From contig VZRG01000760.1 in NCBI GenBank assembly GCA_013397435.1, forward strand, positions 248,001 to 312,000: a stretch of DNA of 64,000 nucleotides, read 5' to 3'. A program made the position numbers and the translations under genes. Source of the stretch: Erythrocercus mccallii (taxonomy: Eukaryota; Chordata; Aves; Passeriformes; Dicruridae). The notes under the pieces were generated by a model that made no database searches, was not told where the DNA came from, and was given only the letters and a program-made list of their open reading frames with translations. Below are positions 25,681 to 39,200 of the stretch, in pieces. Numbering within the stretch: the first letter of the stretch is position 1; each line of letters opens with the position of its first letter.

Positions 25681-25704
25681 GTAACACTTAAAAAAAAGTG
25701 TTAC
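25681..25704. repeat. Perfect inverted repeat, 9-bp stem
   Basis: GTAACACTT at 25681-25689 pairs with AAGTGTTAC at 25696-25704 around a loop of six A. On the plus strand it would form a stable hairpin. I assign no function. Confidence 0.85.
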
Positions 25705-27231
25705 TTTCAGTTAGTAGCAGATTCATGATCATTGTTAGCCCAATTTATTTAGATAATGCCAGCTCTGAGGCTGACCACAGCAGACAGGGGTTCTAGAAGG
25801 ACGCAAAAAAAAAATAGAGTTGCTGCAAGGAATCTGTAGGCCCCAATAGCATATGATAAAAAACAGCTACTGAACAAATTCAAAACTTGTGCCCTCTTTT
25901 CATATTAAGAACACAAGAGGAGAGCAATCCATGAAATAAGAGCTAATCAAAGGAAAAGGAAAGAATAGAAAAAAACCCTCTTACACACGAACTCAGTTAA
26001 TTACAGGGACACAAAACAAAGCCTGTTACAAGTTACTGGATTGACAGGTCTGAAATTTTTATGTACAACCAAGGAATAACAGTCTTTTGAGTTAAAAAAA
26101 ATAAAACTATTTAAAGTGTCAGAAGTTGTCACTTCTGGAAATCAGTCGCTGGTTTAAGTGGATAAATTGGTAAGCAGGAGGATGATTTTAAGGCAGCACT
26201 TCAAAGAAACAGGTTAGGTAACAACAAATTCATGTCATGTAGTAACATCCTGGTATTATACCATGGTCCTAAGTGGCATGAAGGTAAAATATAGGGTTTA
26301 AGGCACCAAGAGTTTCTTTCCAATGGCAAATACACAAATAGTGTAAGATTAGGACACTGGCAAAGAACAACTGGCAATCCTAAAATTTTATTAGAGTTTT
26401 TTTCTGTATCTATGAACAGAGCCAGGAAATTAGGATTAAATTGAGGTCATGTGGCTCATGACCTTAGATGTTGACTGTAACAAATATTTTATCAGAAATA
26501 AAGGCAGAGTCATCTTTGCAAGCAGCTTTTGCCAATAATCCTGTATTGTTTATAAGCTACACTGACTGCTTGTTGTGAATTCTCAAGCAGATAAGAACTG
26601 CTAATGATGCACAGACTTCACAAACAACTCCAGCTCAATAAAACTTGGGGTTGAACACCTGCTACTCAGAAATCAGGATTCTCCTCAAACTTTAAGTTAT
26701 GTCTTATTTCATAGTCTATAAATTTACAGTAGAATAGTTGTCATTTATTCTTCTAAGAAAAAAATGCTTTATTTTGCCCAGTTTATTATTACAGAATATC
26801 CTACAACTTCATTCTGCAAAAAAAAAAACCCTCAGACATTTGGGAAAATATTTATGCAATTAGAAGGATGTAAAAACAGGATTTTAAAAAGAGTAAGCTG
26901 CTAAAAACACACTTGATGTCAACCCAACACTGAAATTCCCAAGCATTTATCAAAACTACAGTGCACAGCCTAAATGTTTTTTAGCCTATAATTATACGCA
27001 GCATAATTGGAAAGCCTCAAATTTACAAGAACTACCCAAGTGGTGACAAGATGATAGAAGAACCTCAGGGGAAACCCTCCACTCCCCAACAGCTGGTCCT
27101 TAGAAGAGTTTGTATGTGCAGCTGGAAAGGAAGAGATTAATCTCAGAGTTGTTGAAGAGGTTCCCTGCTACCACCTCCCAAGTATTCTCTCAAGATACCA
27201 AACCAAAAATTGTGGTGAACCTGACACTATT

Positions 27232-27296
27232 AGGTTAATAGTTGGCCTTGATGATTTTACAGGCACTTTCCAACTTTAACAAATCTACGATTCATC
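27232..27296 (+). mobile_element. CR1-like LINE 3' tail fragment
   Basis: The pattern ggttaatagttggccttgat, then aggcactttccaac, then ctacgattcat follows the end of CR1 LINEs (ggttggactngatgat, aggtcttttccaac, ctatgattc) with many changes. Only the last 65 bp or so is recognisable, so it is an old, heavily truncated copy. Confidence 0.55.
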
Positions 27297-29233
27297 CTGA
27301 TAGCTACATAGAAATAGGATTTCAGACACCATTTCTATTAAGCTTGGTTGGATGCTCACACCCACAGAAGGTAAGAGTGTACTTTCAAACATTCATTTAC
27401 AAAAAACATCCCATTTTGCCATCCCAGCACTTCTACATCCTTTATGAGCAGACTTTCCTTGAATACAAAGAACTGAGGCTGCAACTCTACCCAGCAGGTG
27501 TTGCTCATAAACTGACTAAACTGAAGCTTCAGACCTTTTAAGTTCCCAGATAATTAAAAAATATTTAATAGATTGAGTAGAGGAGGGGGAGCTGCTTTAC
27601 AACACAAGAAGTCCCTTCATCACGTTAAGAACAAAGCTGCATTTATATCATTTCACCGCTTATCTGAACACCACCCTGCGCTATCTAACAAAACACACAC
27701 TGCACTTTCCAAACAAAACACCCTGTGCTAAGGTAGCTGTGCATACAGGGATGTGAACATGTGTCCTGAGCCCTATTACAAGCAGCACAGGCACAGATGA
27801 TTTCAGGTTTTATGTACTCAGCTTGCATTTAATCAGCAGCTCCCCGGTGAAGCCTCGGCACACCCGCAAGCCTGAAAGAACATTGGCTGCCCTTGCTTCA
27901 TTTTTATTCTAACTTGAGATCTTGTCATCTTAACCTTTACCTTCTAACATCATCAGCCACATTAGACTGAGCATCTTAGCCAAGAGCTTCCCATTTAAAC
28001 AGCCAGAAAAAAGACTGCAAGACTTTTCTGTCAGTGAGGTCCTGAGGTCATCAAGGAAGGGGCCAAGCAACACCCACATCTAAAGGTGCCGTAAATTAGC
28101 CTTGCAACGATGCACAGAGTGCTTGGCTCTTGGAACACAAGCGTGGCCAAGAGGCTGCAATGCTCACCCTCATTCATAGTATTTTGCCATATTCTTAGGC
28201 TCTGTGAGGACCCTCTCCAAGTGCTTTTAATGTTAAAAGCAGAAGCTACTAAATTATTCTTTATTTTACTCTGTAGAGAAAAAAAGGAAATAAATTGTTT
28301 ACTACAGTATTCAATATATTTACAAATGCAATTTCAATTCTTTGGTAGATGTCTCAAGTTAATCACTAAAAGGATAAGGTTACAATATTTAATTTTCTAC
28401 CGTGTAACTGCTTGGGGAGAAATAAAGAACTTGCTTTTCTGAGACATTCAAGAATTAGATGAGAAATTGAGACCCCTGGCAGTAAACTTTCCCCTGCAAC
28501 AGCACTGTTTCCCCATTATTATAAAAGTGCAGGCTTTAATCTTTTTCCTTCCACAGCCATGCCCAGAAGAGTCCAGACAGACTGAATGACCATTTCTACT
28601 CAGCAGGGCTCTGTGAAAAGACAGAAGGCCTCTCAAACCAACCTGCAAGATCAGTTTTAAATACCTACAAAGGTTCACAATCTGAGGTATGTGGTAAGTT
28701 TTCTATTAAGTAATTGCAAAGGCTATGCAGGAGAAAAATGAAAAAAAAAAGAAGAAAATTTTTGTATGAATATTAGTACCATTTTTTGGTACTTTGTAAA
28801 AGCTTTTTCTGTATCAGAACCTTTAAACAAGAGCAGATTATCTAAGAAAAAAAAGTTGAGTTTTTATTTTGTCTTGTAGCCAAAAGTGAACCTGCAAAGG
28901 GAGGAGGCGGGGAAAGTCTCTCTTCCCAAAACTTCAACCAAATAATGAAGTCCAAATTTCCCAAGAAGAAAATGACGGCAGACCAAGCTTTCCCTCCATG
29001 TCACCTGTGTCATTTGTACATTCAACTGCACAGTGACACTTCCCAAAGCAGCCAGGTTCTAGCAAACAATACTATTGCTCACACAAGGTGAACCAGCAGT
29101 GTCCACTTAGTATCTCTGTTAAGTGTTTCTGAAGTCATTCCTGCTACCATCATTTTTCTACACATTCAAGGAATCTGATGGAAGATTGGAAGATGCCAGC
29201 CCCTCAAATTTCAGCAACAGGAAACCATCTTTC

Positions 29234-29249
29234 TTTTTTTTTTTTTTTT
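29234..29249. repeat. Poly-T homopolymer, 16 bases
   Basis: An uninterrupted run of 16 T, with no recognisable retroposed sequence beside it. Confidence 0.85.
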
Positions 29250-31546
29250 AAATGTAGCACTGAGTCTTTCTGCACCAAACAATCAAAAACATAGCAACAA
29301 TGGAAGTTGAAGGTGAACCTGGACAGATAAGATGATAAGATATACACGTGCTTTACAGTGAATTCTGACTGGAAACACTCCAATGCACTGCAAAGTACTA
29401 TCACAAATTTGGTGAGAACTGCATTAAAAAAAATAAAAAGCTCTGATTTTCTGAAGTCATACTCAATTTATATCCAAGTTTATTTTTAGGCATCAAGTTC
29501 TATTTTTTCCTACTTCAAAAAACAAGATTTCAGATACTTCATTCCCTAGTAAAGCTGATTTACATTACATAGCACATAAGTAGCATGAAGAGCATAATCT
29601 GATTTGTGGTGGCTCATGAACGACAGACAAGACATTTATACATGGTACTTAAAACTTCATCTCTTAGGAAGGAAGTTATTTGCCTACCTAAGGTTCTTCA
29701 GTTCAACTCAATAGGGCTAGGAAGAAACTCAGTTGTTCTCAAAAGCTTATTTTCAGGATTCAGAAACCGGGCAACATAGTAGGCTGCACCTGCACATCTT
29801 AAATTTTGCTGAAAGCATAGCCAGCTTAACCATTCCTACAAGCAAACAAGTGCTTGTAGCAACGACCAGGACTTGAGACCCTTTGCTTGATATTAAATTC
29901 CAGCACAGGAAGCAGAGCTGATTTCTGCTTAGAAAACAATATCATTTATCATTTCACAGAATGAAACTATCAAAATAAAGGTACAGTGTAACAGACCATA
30001 ACAATATGCTTTTGCTTTCCTTTTTACATGAAACTAGTTTTTGGAAACAGGACTCAGACTGGAATTCCACATTGCCTGACTTAATTCTGTTCTTAGATGA
30101 GCCTAATCTATCACAGAGGAAAGTGTAGTCATTTTCTGGGGAACAGTCAGGGACATAGAACGCTGCTCATGCACTGGCAGTTATATTTCATCCCCAGCAT
30201 CATGAAGCATGGCATGATAATGCTGAGAAATTGCATCCTCAAGCACAGACAGAGCTAACATACATTTAATGGCTTTCTTTTGCTGCACCCAATGTGCAGC
30301 ACCTAAACTTCATTCCTTGCTTCAGATATTTGAACTTCTCAGGGAAAAGCAGAGCTTCCCAGTACCTAGACAGCAAAAGGAAAGATTGTTTGGAATGAAA
30401 CACCTACTATTTAGAAAATCAGAATGAAAAACCTTATTGGGATCTCTACGGCTAATCTGGAGGTGCCCAATCCACCTTTGTAAGGGATCACAGCATGCTA
30501 GCAGGCTTCTCACAATGAAAGAGTTGCATGTCCAGCCATAAGACTGGAAGAAATAAGCACAGGTCCCTTGTGAAACATCAAGGACCATCTACAGGAACCT
30601 TGTACACCTCCTTTCCTGGCTAAAAAAAGGCTCTGAAATTACATCATCAGTTCCTTCTTGTCTTCTCCATTCTCATAAGCATCTGAAGCTCATGTCTTCC
30701 ACTGAGTTTGACTGCTATGTCTACCTTTAGAGTAATCTTTGCTGGGGAAGGCCAAGTGGGGTGCAGAGAAGAGAAAGTGACCAAGGGGCTCTGGAAAGCA
30801 CAGACACCCACACAGAGCAGAACTGACAAGCTTGTACCAAGGGCATCTGTTTTGCTTGGCTGGCCAATGCACACAGGAGTGTGTGCACAGTAAACATCAG
30901 CTACAGCTGGCATAACACACTGTTTCTTGCCCAGAAATACCCGAGGACACAGAATTAGCTGGAAAATGAAAGACTATGTAAGACAAAGAACTTCATAAAC
31001 TGCTTTATATTAAAGAAATTCTTACTGTGCATTTTATTTTTGTGTTTTTACATTCCCTCTTCCTTCTGGCTCCACCTCAGTGGACAGTTTCGTGTTCATT
31101 TTTCAGGAAATGCTGAAGGCCTAGCAGAATCTTCTGAGGTACCCAGCATATTATAATACATCCTTCTTATCTCTTTTAAACAGAAGGAAATGGATCAAAA
31201 CAAGAAAGTCTGTAACTCATGAAGTGCCAGGAGTGTTTGTTCTGCAGCAATCTGGATTTTCCCGATTTGTGAATGAGAAGCTGTATTACAGTTTTACATG
31301 AACGCTAGCACAGTGTTATTTCAGGCATGGTGAAGATCACAAACTGCATCCCTCCTTCCTACTCCCTCTTAGCCATACACACATTGCAGCATCTCATCAG
31401 TTACAGTCACAGCTCTCTAGGGCATTAAGCTAAATGTTGCACATTAAGACTACGTTATTCATTATCTCCAATCCTACACCAATGTTGTGTGTTTAAGCTC
31501 AACCTGTTCCTATTTACACTTCGCAGCATGTCACTGAACACCACCC

Positions 31547-31571
31547 ACTATTTAAGAACACTATTTAAGAA
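31547..31571. repeat. Two-copy 13-bp direct repeat
   Basis: actatttaagaac at 31547-31559 is followed immediately by actatttaagaa at 31560-31571. Confidence 0.75.
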
Positions 31572-32771
31572 AACATTGAACAGCATTTCCCTAGCTTAGA
31601 TACTGCCTCTGAAGCCAGACTGCTGACTTAACAGCTGAACTTTACAAGAGCAACAAGATGGAGCTGTATCCCCAGCAGGACAGCAAGGAGCCTAACACAC
31701 ATCCGGTCAGCTCATCTCACAGGGCACATCCAGAGCTTCTAGATGTTAAGACTTCAGGTTTTTCAAATGCATAAGAGCTATCCCCTCACCTCCTTTCACA
31801 AAGTATTTTTCAAGGGCATTATACTACCAAGCTGGAATATCTGTTATGTGCCTTCAAAGACTGAAATGATTAAGCGTTTGAACTCAAGGAGTGTTACACA
31901 ACCCTCATGCACAGGAACAAATCTTCAACCTTGGAAGAGACAGCAAGGACTTTGCCATCCTGTAAGATAATGCCACAGCAACCTAAGATACAATCAAATT
32001 CAGTATTAAAAATTACTTAAGTCAACTTTTTGGCATTCTTGTTCTCAACAGAAAAATTAACTCTAAACAGCACATAAAACGCTAGTGTAGAAGTACTGTG
32101 TGTGACTTAGTCAGGAATCTTCAAATCCTAGGTAGCTACATAATATTTAACTATTTAGTCTGAGTCTTATGCTGATTGTCTTTTCTAAACTGAGCAATTC
32201 ATGCATATAGTATTTCTGTTACTGTCAATCAAAACACAGCTTTCTCATGCTTTAGGCAAGAGTATTTATTGTGAGTGAACAGACTAGATTAATAATTTAG
32301 TGAGTGACTAATAAAAGATGGGAAGGTGTTTTACTACTCCATGTGAATGAGGTACAATAGCCATCTTGTGTAGGAGATGGAACTTAAACCTGTAGCTGAA
32401 TACCATCCTGCCCTGTCCCATCCCCAAAACAGCTTTGTGTTTCCCCCCTGAAATGAGTTGGACTGAAGAATCTGAATTCTCACAGCAGAAACACAGTCAG
32501 CAGAGCACCCTGCATGTCGCTGACATTTGGTCAGGCACCTCAGACTCTACAGACTCAATTTGGTAGACAATCACCAACTATAATTTGCCAAATGTAGATG
32601 CCTAAGAAAAAACTCAAAAGCATGAAATAGCAATAGAGTGAGAATCTACTTACAAGCAGCTCCAATTTTTATCATCTCTTCATACACAAGCCTCGAGGTT
32701 ACTGTCTAAGCATCCCAAACTGGCATGAGTTACTTCTGAAGACAAATGAACACAGCTTTCCACTTTCCAGT

Positions 32772-33205
32772 TGTCTTGGTTCCATTCAGGACAGGGTTAA
32801 GTTTTGCAGTAGATGGGAGGGGCCATGGCCAGGAAACAGAGGTTACTCTACACCACTTTGTGCCATTTGTGGGGCAAGGTGAAAAGAGTCTCTTCCAGGG
32901 AGAAGGAGTTCCATCTGCTTGAGAAAACAGGGTAGACAGAGCCATCCACTCGTATCTATTACTGGGTGGGGTTTTTTCTTATATGAATCATTTCTTCTAC
33001 CCACTGTCATTAGTATTGTTGTTGTTATGGTTCGTTTTCTTATCTCATTGCTGTTTCCAATAAACTGTTCTTACCTCAACCCATAATCTTTGCCTTCTAT
33101 GCCTCCAATTCTCCTCTCCAGGCACTTGCATGACGGAGGAGGGAGGTGGTGCAAGCTGCAGTGTGGGAGCACTAAATTGGAGAATACCATTCCTAAACCA
33201 TGACA
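32772..33205 (+). mobile_element. Endogenous retrovirus LTR, apparently solo (about 0.43 kb)
   Basis: The block begins TGTCTTGGTTCCATTCAGGA and ends CTAAACCATGACA, giving the TG...CA ends of an LTR. It follows the pattern of a common avian LTR: a tgtcttggtt start with caggacagggttaa, an AATAAA signal followed by ctgttcttacctcaaccca, a cluster of gaggaggga and gtggtgcaagctg, and a taaaccatgaca end. Internal coding sequence is absent on both sides. The flanks ccagt and ccata agree in only 3 of 5 positions, consistent with an old insertion but not proof of a target-site duplication. It is plus-oriented, antisense to TBC1D4. The family is not assigned. Confidence 0.75.
33059..33064 (+). promoter_or_regulatory. 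LTR polyadenylation signal AATAAA
   Basis: The hexamer is followed by ctgttcttacctcaaccca, the usual context at this point in this type of avian LTR. It is antisense to TBC1D4. Confidence 0.6.
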
Positions 33206-36200
33206 CCATATTTATTCAAATATCTAACAATAAAGAAAAAATAATCCAGTCTGGCTTCCACCAAAGTAATTGGAAATAGTTGTTTTTAATGAGAACCAAG
33301 TTTACTGAACCTGATTTGGAATTTCGAATTATACTGAGCAGACTAAAACCTTTCATTTATTTACCATCCTCTTCCTAGTTATTTCCTATTACCTTTCTCT
33401 CACTGCCTTGTAAAAGTCAAAAATTAATGCTTACTCTTGAAAAATATATTCTTCCTAAGGCAAATCCTTCATAAATTCCTCAGTGATACCATTTTAAAAA
33501 TGGATTAAGGCAATAAGGATATTTCCTAATATCCAGATACCTAATTATGACAACTTATGTACTTCAATTTTACCTTTATTCAGAAGTTAACTTTCTTTTC
33601 AGGGAAGAGAATAACTGAATTAAAGGAAAAACAAAAAAAAGGTAAAAACAAAATCCATCATATCTTCTTCCTATCTTCCTAAAGAACCCTTTCCAAAAGG
33701 TTCTTTAACCCTCAAACCTGGCTAAATGAGCAACTGCCATTTGAGCTAGTTGACCAGGGGTACTACTTGTTATCATCCAAAGCATCAACAGCCAGGAAGG
33801 CAGGACATTTCCTATGACATTCAGCATTATCTGAGAGATGCATTTCAAAGGCTTCCACTTTTAATCTCAGGTAATAAGTACCCTCTAATAGAAAGAAGGT
33901 CACACATCCAGACTCCAGTCAGAATAACAACTTTCTGCCCTACCACCTCCACCATACCCTCATGTGGCCATTATGACCTTGTTCCTTTCTTAATCCATAA
34001 GCCTGAAAAGAGGCACCGATTTCACAGGGAGCAGGCTCCCTGCTTCTAGCTCTGGATTCTTTCTGGGCAGAGTTTATGGTTAGCAGGATAAATCCTAAGG
34101 AGGTTTATGCTGATTTGTGTCTAGCAAGCCTGGGATCCTCAGCAAGTCCCATCACAAAGCTCCAGTGAGTTGCTACAGGATCAGCTCATGTGCATTTACA
34201 GAACAATTTATCACACACACTTTGACAACTCTGGCAGCTGCAGAAAGCCCTTCCAGCCCTTCCCTTATAGGATGGATTCTCTAGCTTCCAAAAAGTCCTT
34301 GCTCAAGTTTTAGACATTAATCGTTTTCTTGATGACATTTACTCACAGAAAGCAACTACACATTTTAAAATCAGTCTGATATACTCCCTTCTGTACAGAA
34401 AGTGGCCCTGCTACGTCCAGATGGTTGACTTTGGGCAACAATATTGATTAAGAAGAAAGAAATTTAAGGAATCTGCCCAAGGTTCTTTATGATAGACCCT
34501 AATTCGTGGACTGGCTTTACCAAAACTGTCTTGCACTGACAGTTTTCTACAAAGTGTATGAAAACCATAGAGCCTACTACAGAAGTAATTAGCAAGTTGG
34601 AGAAAAAACAAATCTGTCTAGAAAGCTGTACAAAGAAATCCTCATTTATCATTCTACCATGATATGGTTTTGTAGAATTTGGTTCATAGGGGTGATGAAG
34701 TTATGCATACAAAAACATTTTTGCACCCCAAAGCCACCTTCACTGCTTGAGGAAGACAGACAAAGAAACTTAATTCTTTGGGCTGTTGTGGTTTTTTTAT
34801 TATTTTAGACAAAACAAAGTGTATACCAAATCTGAAAAGAGAAGCTCAAATACTAAGACACAGAGTCCTGTGAAAGATAAATCCTTGCCAATTACAAGTA
34901 ACCTCTCTTCCAACTGATTCTGTTTGAACTACTAGAGCAAGAAAAGCCTAATTTTCACCTAAATTTGCAGGAAAGAAATAAGGAAAAAAACCTCACAAAC
35001 CTGTATCAAGGTTCAAATCATACAAAGGCCTTACAGGAGAGATCATCTTTGGCAACTTGACTTCTGACAGCTGGAAAACTGTTTGTGGGTGAAATGATGC
35101 AAACAAGGTCAGAGAGTGTCATCTAAAAATGATAGCAACAAAGTAAACTGTAGGAAGCCACCTGTTTGCTGATAGTTGCACGGCATTGTGACGGCAACCT
35201 GAGCACCTTCCAATGCCATCAGCTGGGAAACAAGGTATTGCTAAAAACCAAGCTACATCATACCAGTTAATTCCTGGCTCATAAGGGCCATTATCGAAGT
35301 ATTTGATCAAGGGTAACACCACCCATACTAACTTAGATTCTCCCTGCTACTTTTTTTTCTCCTGCCCCCAGCTATGACCTAAAGGATATTATCCAAGAAA
35401 TTACTATAGCTATAGAGACAGTTGCATAAGCGTGAAGAACTTTAGCTTTAAATATGAAAAATGCTGTTGGGGTTAAATCTTATACAGATGTAGATCTTTC
35501 ACATGACAGCTTTTCATCAATTGTGGCAGGAGTCAAAAGACATTCCTAGGAAGCCTGAAAACATTAGTAAGGGATTTTGTTCATGGTGAGAGAGGGCAGA
35601 AGAGCAGCAACCAGCATTTTCCCAGTGCTTTGGGGAAAGCAGCCCTGGCAGTAGTGAGATCTCTACTCAGAGCCCAACACAATGCTAAGTGGGCAGAAGT
35701 TACTCTTTACAGCTCCTACTTAAAAGGACCAACAAAAAAACCTAGGAATATACCTTGTCAATCATATATCCTACAGTGGAAAATCCTTTTATTTTAGTCA
35801 CAATTGCCAACTATCACAGCATTAAATATTGCAAAAGATGTCATGATTTTTTTTTTCCCAAACTAAAACTCTAATGGAAGAATAGCATTGCTGCTTCTGC
35901 TACATAGGCAGACACTATGTGACAGCACGTAACTCCCTATCTAGACATTTTTCCTGAAAATGGTGTGGAGTCAAGGGAACTATCTTGCAGCATTATAAAA
36001 TACTAATGCTACATCAGTGATTAGTCTGGCAGTCTCTCCAAAGCCATCAACATAAACAGAAGAGGCCTTGTGCACCAAGTAAACATGCAGATAAAGGTAC
36101 TGAACACAGTGGTTCCCACTATGAAATGCAAGCTAGATGAATGCACCCAGAACAAAACTTGTTTTTAGATGGCCTGAGACAGGGCAAGTTTATTTTTGTG

Positions 36201-39200
36201 GGTATAATATTAATTCTCAGGCATAAGACTCATGCTAGCAACTTACCCACATCCTAGTACTTAGAACCCTAAAGGCAGAGCAATATGTCACCAGCCAGTG
36301 GATATTTTTAAAATCCTTTGAAACTACTAACTGAAAGGAAGCATGCAAACACTCCAGAGGAATTAATTACTAACTTGAAATAAATGCTTAAAACACTCAA
36401 GAGATCACATCTAAAAACATATGTATGTATTGCGTGATAAGCTCTACTCTGGATTAACTCCTGATTAAGAAATCCCTTTCTAAACCCAACTCCAGCCCCT
36501 TTGAATCCAACTGTATTATCACAGAGACTCAAAATCTTAATGGAAGGGAGACTTAGAAATGCTAAGTGTCTCAATGACCAATCATAAGTCGAAGTATACA
36601 CCTAACACTGCACAGTTATCAGGCAAATGCCACCTTTGCAGCTAATGAGTGACCACATCACCCCACCCAAGCAGAGCTCCAGAACATGCTCACCAGCCCT
36701 CTGTACAGCATCTCCCATGCTGGCTGTGCTGACACCTGGCTGAGGTGGGAGGGAAGTGCTATACATCTGCTGTGTTACCACCGCAAGGAAGAGACAGCTA
36801 TGGCAGAGCTACTGTGGAGCTGTCAGCACCTAAGCTCTTTTCCCTGCACCTTTGCTGTGAAGTGGACAGGTCTTAACAAGAGCTGGAACACATCCCATGC
36901 TTTCACCTGCACCTCTTAACAGTCCCAGAGCCAGTCTGAAGACTTTCCACACCAGTACTACAGCCTAATGAAGGAGAGCTTGGGTTTAGTGGAAACATAC
37001 TCACAGGCACACTGAACCAATTTACGAGATACGAAAATCTCATCCTCCTCCACTTCATAAAGCATCAAGGTAACAATGTACCTAAGCACCAAAGAGTTTC
37101 AAATTATCTTCCCAAATGTAAAGAAATACATTCCTTTATCTGGGAGCAGGGGACAAATCATCTTTTGCCTTCCTCAGAAATACCTTTATTTCTCAAATGA
37201 TCTTCATCCTCTGAAGTCAGAAGGATCTTCACCTGAAGTTTAATTAAAACCATTTGTCTTATAAAATGATGTTGCTCTCTCTAAGCACGGTTTGTGGTAA
37301 AAATAATATGAAGAGAGGTACAGGAGGGAAGAGAATATCCTGGACTCTTAGTTACTCTTACTGAGAAGAAGCTGAAGGGAAATAACATGTATCTTCTTTT
37401 CTCTTGAAATGTTCATGTTCTAAAGCACAGGCTAGCACCACTGAATGCTATAAAAGCTTGATCTGACTACACGGTACAAATGTATCTCCCATCAAATGTA
37501 CACTGACAGTTGTTCAGTAAGGAAATTCAAATTCATACTGTCACAATCTGCCAGTCATACATTCCCTACAAGTTACCCTCTTTGGGACAGCGAGCAGAAA
37601 AAACACATCCTTTAAGAATTACATTTTTGCATGTGCAGTGTAACTCAATACCACAAAGAGAGAAAATGACGGTGCGCTTCAGTCTGAATCCACTGCTAGC
37701 ATTCACCAATAAGAATCCCCTTCCGGGTCCAGAGTGTTGCCAGCATTCTGGAGTTTTGTTACACAACTGCAAGAACTGTTTCAGCTCCCACTGTGCAATT
37801 TTCCCCAGTAGCAATTGTTAAAGACTGTTTTTCCCGCTGTGTTATGGAACAATGGGAATGATTAATGTACCCAAGAGCAATACTTGAGTCGACAATTATT
37901 CATATCAAGTGTTGGTGTTTGGCATGAGATGAACTGAGTTCTGTTACATTAGAGGCAACTCTCCTCTGCCAAAACCCTAACCTCATTTTTCCAGAGGGGA
38001 AAAAAACCCCTCCACATAAGTAAAAACATTTTTAGGAAGGTTACCCACTTAAAAATATATAGCTAGTCCCATTATTTATTTAGTATTGGCAGTAAAATAT
38101 ATAAAACTAAACCCTGACACGTTTGATCTGACATTTAGAAAAATTCAGAAGCATTAATATTTTAGCTTTACACATAACTTGTTTCTTCTAGTACAGGGCA
38201 GTAACAACAGCCACTACTGTGTTTCAGTCCATTTTCTTTTTAATCAAGGTTGTTTGTTTGTTTATTCAGCCCTTATGAGCTGAGTGAGAGTACAGTTTTG
38301 CTTAGGTACACTTTGGTCACCATCAGCTCTCCCCTAGGAATTATTGTTCATGACCACAAAATTTGCTTATCTTAATATTTCAGTATATTCTATTTGTACT
38401 GAACATCCTTTTAATCAAAAGGTACAGATACCGCTGGGTTCTTTGAAGCACTTCAAAGCTTCCCTTTTTGAAAGCAGCTACAGAAGCACACAGGCAGCCA
38501 CAGCTCACCCCTGTGAGCAGCGGCTTAGGGAGCCTCTTTCATCCAGCATGAGAAGTGTCTTGTGAGGCCAGGCCTTGCACATTCAGCTCTGGACACGGAT
38601 AGAAAGGAGGGAAAGACTGGGGGAAGCAGGAAAGAACTAATATTTTCCTACATAAGTGATATACTGCTATGCAAGTGTTTGTATTGAATTGATGATGCAT
38701 GTGAGTGCTTGAATAGTGCAATACTAAACACATGTAGCTTCTAAAAAGTGGATACAGAGTGAGATGCACAAGAATGTCTTCCAACTAAAGCCTTATGATT
38801 TTTGATAATTGAAACAACTTAATTGGGGGCCAAAACCCTTCCATTTTTACCATTTTGTAAAATGTAAGCATTACAGTTAGATCTAAATCATTTGTTTGTA
38901 TATGACTGCACACAATTTCACTGGGTTTTAGTGCTGAAGTCTAAAAATGGAGAACATTGGCACCCATTCCATAAGCACACTGTTTAAGGAACTCCAAACT
39001 TTAGAAAGGAATGGACATAAAACTTTTTTTAAGAAAGTAATCTCCTGCCTTAATGGAGATATGATCCTCACAAGTCAATGGAAAACCCCAATGGATTAAT
39101 ACAGGGTTACAAGGAGGGAATAAGACTTGGGGGTTTTTTAAAAAGTTTTATAACAGAGCTCCAAGATTACAGAAATTACATAGAAGAATGCAAAGACACA

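Larger units (their letters stand above)
23732..32771 (-). other. Intron 1, segment between the two LTRs
   Basis: Mostly unique AT-rich intronic DNA. It includes a perfect 9-bp inverted repeat at 25681, a CR1-like tail at 27232, a slightly more CpG-bearing stretch near 27640-27900, a 16-base T tract at 29234 and a 13-bp duplication at 31547. I found no gene. Confidence 0.8.
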
